In this document: piece by piece, positions 50,889-55,720 of the stretch
Layout of the letters: each line of letters starts with the position of its first letter
How positions within the stretch are numbered: position 1 is the stretch's first letter
From: Rhodospirillales bacterium
Lineage (GTDB): Bacteria; Pseudomonadota; Alphaproteobacteria; Rhodospirillales; UBA2165
Assembly: GCA_022823235.1 (NCBI GenBank)
Contig: JAJDXO010000025.1
Coordinates: forward strand, 1-55,720
Reading direction: 5' to 3'
Length of the DNA: 55,720 bases
Notes under the pieces: generated by a model
What the model saw: only the letters and a program-made list of their open reading frames with translations
What the model was told of the DNA's origin: nothing
The model's database searches: none
Position numbers and translations under genes: made by a program

Positions 50889-51668
50889 ATGCCGCGATAT
50901 CTGCGCGCGCTCCGTCTTGACCGCGAGCATATGGTTGCACCCGACTCGGGCCTGGCCGTGCGGGTGTTCGGCCGCGCGGCGCATCTGCGCTCGACGGACG
51001 GATCCCTGATTTTCCTCACCGCCGGGGACCTGGCGGACGGCCCGCAGGCGGTCCGGCTCGAAACGCCCGACGGGTTCAGCTTCAGGAACGGCCTCCGGGC
51101 CGGCGACCCATACGCCATCCGCGGCAACCGGCTGCGTCTCGGCCGCGAGGGATTGAAGGTCGATCTTTCAACGGCCGCCGAGTGGCGGCCCGGCGAGATC
51201 ACCCGGCCGGCCCTGGCCCCGGCGGCGGCGCAGGTTCCCGAAATCGTCTCGGGAGCGGAGCGGCAAGACCTCTGCCGCGCGACCCGTGACGGAAACCCAA
51301 TCGGCGCCGTGTCCATCCTCGGCCCGCACATCGGACGGGGACCCGGACTCACGCCGGCGGGGGACGATTTCATTGTCGGCTACGTCGCCGGCCTCCATGC
51401 TCATCGGGAAGCCGCCGGCCGGCGGCGGAACTTCACCGAGGCAATCTCGGCCTGGCTGACCACCCAACTCGCGCGCACCAACGACGTGGCCGCCGCCTAT
51501 CTGGAGGCCGCGGCCCGGGGGATATTCACCGACACGGTTCGCAACTATGCCGTACGGCCGGATGAGAGGAATCTCCGCCGGCTGCTCGGTTTCGGAGACA
51601 GTTCGGGCGCCGCCGTGGTTGACGGCTATGGGCTCGCCGCCCAGAGTTGGGGCCGGCAACAGGGGTGA
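50889..51668 (+). CDS. DUF2877 protein (YlbF/AllH-like)
   Basis: A 259-residue protein with the DUF2877 signature HIGRGPGLTPAGDDFIVGYV (about residues 155-174) and the C-terminal NLRRLLGFGDSSGAAVVDGY. The E. coli homologue YlbF belongs with FdrA and YlbE to the set reported to form oxamate transcarbamoylase in allantoin breakdown. The ATG at 50889 follows AGGGGG; the frame is open further up inside the permease gene but only this start suits the family. The FdrA gene starts 13 bases after its stop. Confidence 0.85.
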   Translation: MPRYLRALRLDREHMVAPDSGLAVRVFGRAAHLRSTDGSLIFLTAGDLADGPQAVRLETPDGFSFRNGLRAGDPYAIRGNRLRLGREGLKVDLSTAAEWRPGEITRPALAPAAAQVPEIVSGAERQDLCRATRDGNPIGAVSILGPHIGRGPGLTPAGDDFIVGYVAGLHAHREAAGRRRNFTEAISAWLTTQLARTNDVAAAYLEAAARGIFTDTVRNYAVRPDERNLRRLLGFGDSSGAAVVDGYGLAAQSWGRQQG

Positions 51669-51681
51669 ATCAGGCGGCTTC

Positions 51682-53217
51682 ATGACCACCCGGACCAAAT
51701 TCTTCCCCAACCACTATCGGGACTCCGTCGCCCTGATGCGGATGTCGGCCGAGATCGCCGGCTTGCCCGGCATCGACGAGGCATCTTTCGTCATGGCGAC
51801 CGAGGCCAATATTGCCCTGGTGGTCGAAGCGGGGCTGCTGGACGAGGGACCTGATCCCCGGCCCAACGATTTGATGGGCGTGGTGACCGGCAGCGGCGCG
51901 GACGAGATCGAGGCGGCCTTTGACGCCGCCGGGGAAGCGCTTGCCTCCACCGAAGGCAACCGCGGCGGCGCGGCGGAGGCGGTTCTGCCCCGGTCACTGG
52001 ACGCGGCCCTCGATAGCGCCCCGGCCTCGAACCTGGCCCTGATTTCGTGTCCCGGAGAATATGCGGGCGCCGAGGCCATGAAGGCGCTCCGTCTGGGGCT
52101 CAACGCCATGATATTCAGCGACAACGTGCCGGTTGAGGATGAAATCGCGCTCAAAACATTCGCCGCCGCCAACGATCTCATGGTGATGGGGCCCGACTGC
52201 GGCACCGCCATCATCGACGGCGTGCCGCTGGGCTTCGCCAACCGGGTTCGCCGGGGCGGTATCGGCGTCATCGGCGCATCCGGCACCGGCATTCAGGAAG
52301 TGACCTGCCAGATCGACCGGCGGGGCGGCGGCGTTTCCCAGGCAATCGGCACCGGCGGCCGTGATCTCGATGAGCGTATCGGCGGCGTGACCATGCTGAA
52401 GGCCCTCGACCTGTTCGCCGCCGATCCGGATACGGACGTTATTGCGTTGGTCTCAAAGCCGCCGGCGCCCACCGTCGCGGCGCGAATCCTTCAGAAGGCC
52501 GCCGCAACCGGCAAACCGGTGATCGTCAATTTTCTCGGCTGGCGGGGCGATAGGTCGGCCTATCCGTCCCTCACCTTCGCGGGCAGCCTGGAAGAGACCG
52601 CCCACCTCGCCGTGGCCGCAGGCGGCAGCGATCTCCCGCCTTTCGAGATCGATCCCATGCCGTCCCCGGTGCCGGCCGACGGACATTGTCTGCGCGGCCT
52701 GTTCAGCGGCGGGACGTTCTGCCATGAGGCGCTGCTGGAGTTGACCCCGGTGCTGGGCGGCGTCCGGTCGACCTCGCCGGTGGACAAGAGCCTCACCCTG
52801 AACGACCCCTGGACCAGCCGGGGTCACACGGTGATCGATCTGGGCGATGATCTGTTCACCCGAGGCCGCCCCCATCCGATGATCGATCACGGCCTCCGCA
52901 ACGAGCGGATCGTAAAAGAGGCGGGCGATCCGTCGACCGCCGTGATTCTCCTTGACGTGGTGCTGGGTCACGGCGCCGACATGGATCCGGCCAAGGCCAT
53001 GCTGCCGGCCATCGCGGAGGCCCGGGAACTGGCTCACGGCGACAACCGCCGGATCGACTTCGTGGCATCGGTCTGCGGGACCGGCCGCGATCCGCAAAAT
53101 CTGGACCGTCAGGAAGCCTCCCTCCGCGACGCCGGCGTCCGCCTGGCGCCCAGCAACGTCCAAGCGGCGCGTCTGGCGGCGAGGGTTCTCGCCGAAACCG
53201 CCGGGGGCGCGTCATGA
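51682..53217 (+). CDS. fdrA: FdrA-family protein (succinyl-CoA synthetase-like; AllF-like)
   Basis: A 511-residue protein resembling the alpha/beta subunits of succinyl-CoA synthetase. The N-terminal part has YRDSVALMRMSAEIAGLPGI and MATEANIALVVEAGLL. A CoA-binding-type segment reads VMGPDCGTAIIDGVPLGFAN, then VIGASGTGIQEVTCQIDRRG and GTGGRDLDERIGG. The second half has LFSGGTFCHEALLELTPVLG and a ligase-like end. The E. coli counterpart is tied to oxamate carbamoyl transfer. Its TGA overlaps the DUF1116 start (53214-53217), which indicates coupling. Confidence 0.87.
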   Translation: MTTRTKFFPNHYRDSVALMRMSAEIAGLPGIDEASFVMATEANIALVVEAGLLDEGPDPRPNDLMGVVTGSGADEIEAAFDAAGEALASTEGNRGGAAEAVLPRSLDAALDSAPASNLALISCPGEYAGAEAMKALRLGLNAMIFSDNVPVEDEIALKTFAAANDLMVMGPDCGTAIIDGVPLGFANRVRRGGIGVIGASGTGIQEVTCQIDRRGGGVSQAIGTGGRDLDERIGGVTMLKALDLFAADPDTDVIALVSKPPAPTVAARILQKAAATGKPVIVNFLGWRGDRSAYPSLTFAGSLEETAHLAVAAGGSDLPPFEIDPMPSPVPADGHCLRGLFSGGTFCHEALLELTPVLGGVRSTSPVDKSLTLNDPWTSRGHTVIDLGDDLFTRGRPHPMIDHGLRNERIVKEAGDPSTAVILLDVVLGHGADMDPAKAMLPAIAEARELAHGDNRRIDFVASVCGTGRDPQNLDRQEASLRDAGVRLAPSNVQAARLAARVLAETAGGAS

Positions 53218-54614
53218 GTAACCTGTTCGGACAAAATCTCGGCGTGATCAATCTCGGCGTCGACGGCTTCGCCGACGTCATCGAGGCCGAAGGCGGCGCG
53301 GCGGCGCGCGTCGACTGGCGTCCCCCGGCCGGCGGACCGGACGCGGCGGCGGCGCTCGCCAAACTGGCCGGCAACCCGGCCGTCGACGCCGCCAATCAGC
53401 GGGCCTTCGACCGGTACCTCGCCTCCCAGCCGGTGTTGGAAGGAATCGGCATCGCCGGCGAGACCCTGCCCGGCATGGGGCCCAGGCACATACTCCACGC
53501 CGGGCCGCCCATAGAGTGGGCGCGCATGGCGGCACCGGTGAAGGGCGCCGTCGTCGGCGCCATCCTCGTCGAGGGCTGGGCGGATACCGAAGATGCCGCC
53601 CTGGAACTGGCCGCCGGCGGGGAGATCACTTTCGAGCCGTGCCACCACTTCGACGCCGTCGGGCCCATGGCCGGGATCATCAGCCCGTCCATGCCGGTGG
53701 TTATCGTCCGCGACGCGGTGTCCGGCGCCAGGACCTACTCCAATCTCAATGAGGGTCTCGGAAAGGTGCTTCGCTACGGCGCCTATTCCAACGAGGTGCT
53801 CGACCGGCTCCGGTGGATCGGCGGCACGCTGGCGCCGGTGATCTCCAAGGCGCTCGAAAAGACCGGCGGGATCGAACTCAAGCCGCTGATGGCCCAGGCC
53901 ATGCACATGGGAGACGAGGGCCACAACCGCAACGTGGCGGGCTCGGTCATGTTCCTGAAGACGATCATCGGGGCGGCGCTGAACTCGGACAGTTCCCGCG
54001 AAGATGTCGCGGCATCGGCGGATTTCATCGCCGACAACATCCTGTTTTTCCTCAACATCTCCATGGCCGCCTGCAAGTGCATGCTCAACGCCGCCGACGG
54101 CGTCGAGGGCTCCTCCATGGCGACGGTGATGGCGCGGAACGGGGTGGAATTCGGCCTTCGGATCAGCGGCCTCGGCGATCGATGGTTCACGGCCGCGGTC
54201 GAGCCGGCCGACGGGCTGTTCTTCGCCGGCTATTCCCGGGACGACGCCGCGCCGGACCTCGGGGACAGCGCGATCACCGAGACCGCCGGCATCGGCGGCT
54301 TCGCCATGGCCGCCGCGCCCGCCATCGTTCAGTTCGTCGGCGGCACCTCGGCGACGGCCATCAACGCCACCAATGAAATGACCCATGTGACCATCGGTCG
54401 CAATCCGGCCTTCACCATCCCGTCCCTGGATTTCGCCGGTTCCCCGGCGGGGATTGATGCGCGAAAGGTGGTCGGCGCCAACACCCCGCCGATTATCAAT
54501 ACGGGCATCGCCCACAAGGAAGCGGGGATCGGCCAGATCGGGGCCGGCATCACCCACGCTCCCATGGCGTGTTTCGAGAAGGCGGTCATCGCCCTGGCCG
54601 ATGCGATGAAATGA
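53214..54614 (+). CDS. DUF1116 protein (YlbE/AllG-like)
   Basis: A 466-residue DUF1116 family protein. Conserved pieces are LGVINLGVDGFADVIEAEGG, VDWRPPAGGPDAAAALAKL, DAANQRAFDRYLASQPVLEG, RSGLxxEALRL-like LMAQAMHMGDEGHNRNVAGS, and SSMATVMARNGVEFGLRISG. YlbE of E. coli is required with FdrA and YlbF for oxamate transcarbamoylase. Overlaps with fdrA and with the carbamate kinase gene (both ATGA type) suggest a tightly balanced complex. Confidence 0.88.
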   Translation: MSNLFGQNLGVINLGVDGFADVIEAEGGAAARVDWRPPAGGPDAAAALAKLAGNPAVDAANQRAFDRYLASQPVLEGIGIAGETLPGMGPRHILHAGPPIEWARMAAPVKGAVVGAILVEGWADTEDAALELAAGGEITFEPCHHFDAVGPMAGIISPSMPVVIVRDAVSGARTYSNLNEGLGKVLRYGAYSNEVLDRLRWIGGTLAPVISKALEKTGGIELKPLMAQAMHMGDEGHNRNVAGSVMFLKTIIGAALNSDSSREDVAASADFIADNILFFLNISMAACKCMLNAADGVEGSSMATVMARNGVEFGLRISGLGDRWFTAAVEPADGLFFAGYSRDDAAPDLGDSAITETAGIGGFAMAAAPAIVQFVGGTSATAINATNEMTHVTIGRNPAFTIPSLDFAGSPAGIDARKVVGANTPPIINTGIAHKEAGIGQIGAGITHAPMACFEKAVIALADAMK

Positions 54615-55564
54615 CCGAGGCGGGGAAGATCGCCGTCGTCGCGGTGGGCGGCAACGCCCTGATCCTCAGCGAAGACAAGGCGTCCATCCCCGACCAGGCG
54701 CGCGCCGCCGAAATGACCGTCCACCACATCGTCAACATGATCGAGAACGGCTGGAACGTGGTGCTCACCCACGGCAGCGGTCCCCAGGTCGGCAATATCC
54801 TCCGGCGCTCTGAGATCGCCGCCGGCGAAGTGGCCACCGTGCCGATGGACTACGCCGATGCCGACATCCAGGGCGCCGTCGGCTACATGTTTCAGCGAGC
54901 GTTTCACAACGAATTCCGCCACCGGAAGATCGAGAAGCAGGCGGTCACCCTGGTGACCCAGGTGCGGGTCGATCACGACGACCCGGCCATGGCCAACCCG
55001 GCCAAGCCCATCGGCCCCCATCTCGACGAGGCGACCGCCAGGGCCCGCGCCGACGAACTCGGCTGGGTGGTCAAGGACGATGCGGGCCGCGGCTGGCGGC
55101 GGGTGGTCCCCTCGCCCCTCCCCCGGGAGATCATGGAGATCAACCAGATTCGCCAGTTGGCGGAAAGCGGCGCCTTGGTCATCGCCTGCGGCGGCGGCGG
55201 AATCCCGGTGGTCCAGGATGCGTTTGGGGATCTCCGGGGCGTCGAGGCGGTGGTCGACAAGGACCTCGCCTCGAGCATGCTGGCCCGGGAGATCGATGCC
55301 GATCTGCTGCTGCTCTCCACCGGCGTCGAGAAGGTTGCGGTGGATTTCAATACGCCCCACCCGCGCTGGCTCGACGAAATGACCGTCTCCGAGGCCAAGC
55401 GGCACATGGCCGACGGCCAGTTCGATCCCGGCAGCATGGGCCCGAAGGTCCGGTCGGTCATCGATTACATCGAAGCCGGCGGCGAACGGGGGGTCATCAC
55501 CGACCCGCCCAACATGGACGCCGCCGTCCGCGGCGAGGCCGGAACCCAGATCGTCGCGGGATAA
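54611..55564 (+). CDS. arcC: Carbamate kinase
   Basis: A 317-residue amino-acid-kinase-fold enzyme that makes ATP, ammonia and carbon dioxide from carbamoyl phosphate and ADP. Marks are AVVAVGGNALILSEDKAS, VLTHGSGPQVGNILRRSE, VDYADADIQGAVGYMFQRA-like MDYADADIQGAVGYM, ALVIACGGGGIPVVQ, and VVDKDLASSMLAREI. It starts inside the DUF1116 stop codon, so it is translationally coupled to it. In E. coli the matching kinase (YbcF/AllK) completes the pathway with energy recovery. It is the last gene of the cluster. Confidence 0.95.
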   Translation: MTEAGKIAVVAVGGNALILSEDKASIPDQARAAEMTVHHIVNMIENGWNVVLTHGSGPQVGNILRRSEIAAGEVATVPMDYADADIQGAVGYMFQRAFHNEFRHRKIEKQAVTLVTQVRVDHDDPAMANPAKPIGPHLDEATARARADELGWVVKDDAGRGWRRVVPSPLPREIMEINQIRQLAESGALVIACGGGGIPVVQDAFGDLRGVEAVVDKDLASSMLAREIDADLLLLSTGVEKVAVDFNTPHPRWLDEMTVSEAKRHMADGQFDPGSMGPKVRSVIDYIEAGGERGVITDPPNMDAAVRGEAGTQIVAG

Positions 55565-55583
55565 GGACGGTGCGGCACGAAAT

Positions 55584-55605
55584 CCCCTCTCCCCTGGCGG
55601 GAGAG
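55584..55605. repeat. Dispersed repeat family A, partial copy
   Basis: CCCCTCTCCCCTGGCGGGAGAG forms a CTCTCCC/GGGAGAG stem 20 bases after the arcC stop. It matches the terminal hairpin of family A copies near the left side of the window. It may help end transcription of the carbamoyl operon; a run of seven T starts 16 bases later (55621-55627). Confidence 0.55.
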
Positions 55606-55626
55606 CAACTGTGTTCGGCGTTTTTT

Positions 55627-55720
55627 TCATGTGGCTGTTTGCCAGGGTTGATTGTCCCGGACCATGGCGTTGAGGATGACGATGAGTTTTCGCATGCAGG
55701 CGGTGGTGGCGACCTTTGGC
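55627..55720 (-). CDS. IS110-family transposase, C-terminal fragment cut by window edge
   Basis: Reading the minus strand in from the edge gives PKVATTACMRKLIVILNAMV, then RDNQPWQTAT and a stop. The KVA-x-x-A-x-MRKL-hydrophobic-LNAM pattern is the C-terminal end of IS110-group DEDD transposases. Only 30 residues are inside the window, so intactness is unknown. The element end must lie between the arcC stop at 55564 and this stop, perhaps beside the family A hairpin. Confidence 0.75.
   Translation of the reverse strand, partial: PKVATTACMRKLIVILNAMVRDNQPWQTAT

Overview
The window looks like a piece of an alphaproteobacterial chromosome, most likely from the Rhodospirillales or a neighbouring order. 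The support is high GC with strong GC3 bias, class-typical gene orders (hda next to a PerM-like permease, purM-purN, ndk, holC, pepA; lptF-lptG-lptD-surA-pdxA-rsmA; gmk-yicC; fabD-fabG-acpP-fabF-mltG), and the short palindromic repeats common in intergenic DNA of this class. I saw no rRNA, tRNA, CRISPR array or prophage by eye. Both edges cut through genes: a HigB-type toxin on the left and the C-terminus of an IS110-family transposase on the right.

Layout. 1-6.3 kb: partial higB, a DUF1330 protein, a SulP transporter with STAS and CNB-like domains, a RutE-like reductase, a metallophosphoesterase and a methyltransferase, separated by clusters of two dispersed repeat families. 6.3-10.3 kb: a complete TRAP transporter (dctP-dctQ-dctM, minus strand) divergent from an IclR regulator, with two perfect palindromes in the shared promoter region. 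10.3-23 kb: housekeeping genes (rnd, ppx, sixA, hda, PerM-like, CDP-alcohol phosphatidyltransferase, DUF2066, purM, purN, ndk, holC, pepA, a UPF0104-type membrane protein). 23-32.8 kb: an AmmeMemoRadiSam module. Its radical SAM protein is on the minus strand and a Memo-AMMECR1 fusion is on the plus strand. Between them lie an AT-rich orphan gene and a solitary molybdenum hydroxylase large subunit. A cupin, cysQ, tsaC and a GlcD-like flavoprotein follow.

32.8-47.2 kb: cell-envelope and lipid genes (lptF, lptG, lptD, surA, pdxA, rsmA; gmk, yicC; an SDR; mltG, fabF, acpP, fabG, fabD). 47.3-55.6 kb: a catabolic cluster that appears devoted to ureides or other carbamoyl compounds. It holds a stand-alone allophanate-hydrolase C-terminal-like domain, a biuret-hydrolase-like cysteine hydrolase, an NCS2-like permease, the DUF2877/FdrA/DUF1116 trio and carbamate kinase, the last three coupled by 4-nt overlaps. 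In Escherichia coli the equivalent trio (ylbF, fdrA, ylbE) plus carbamate kinase is linked to oxamate transcarbamoylation at the end of allantoin breakdown. Here the upstream enzymes differ, so the substrate is probably another carbamoyl compound. A 384-bp element with 16-bp terminal inverted repeats and no transposase (MITE-like) sits at the start of this cluster, nested inside a second inverted pair of palindromic repeats.

The two parts most worth following up are the carbamoyl-salvage cluster at the right end and the split and fused AmmeMemoRadiSam module with its Mo-hydroxylase neighbour. All function calls come from reading protein motifs and gene order; no database search was run.
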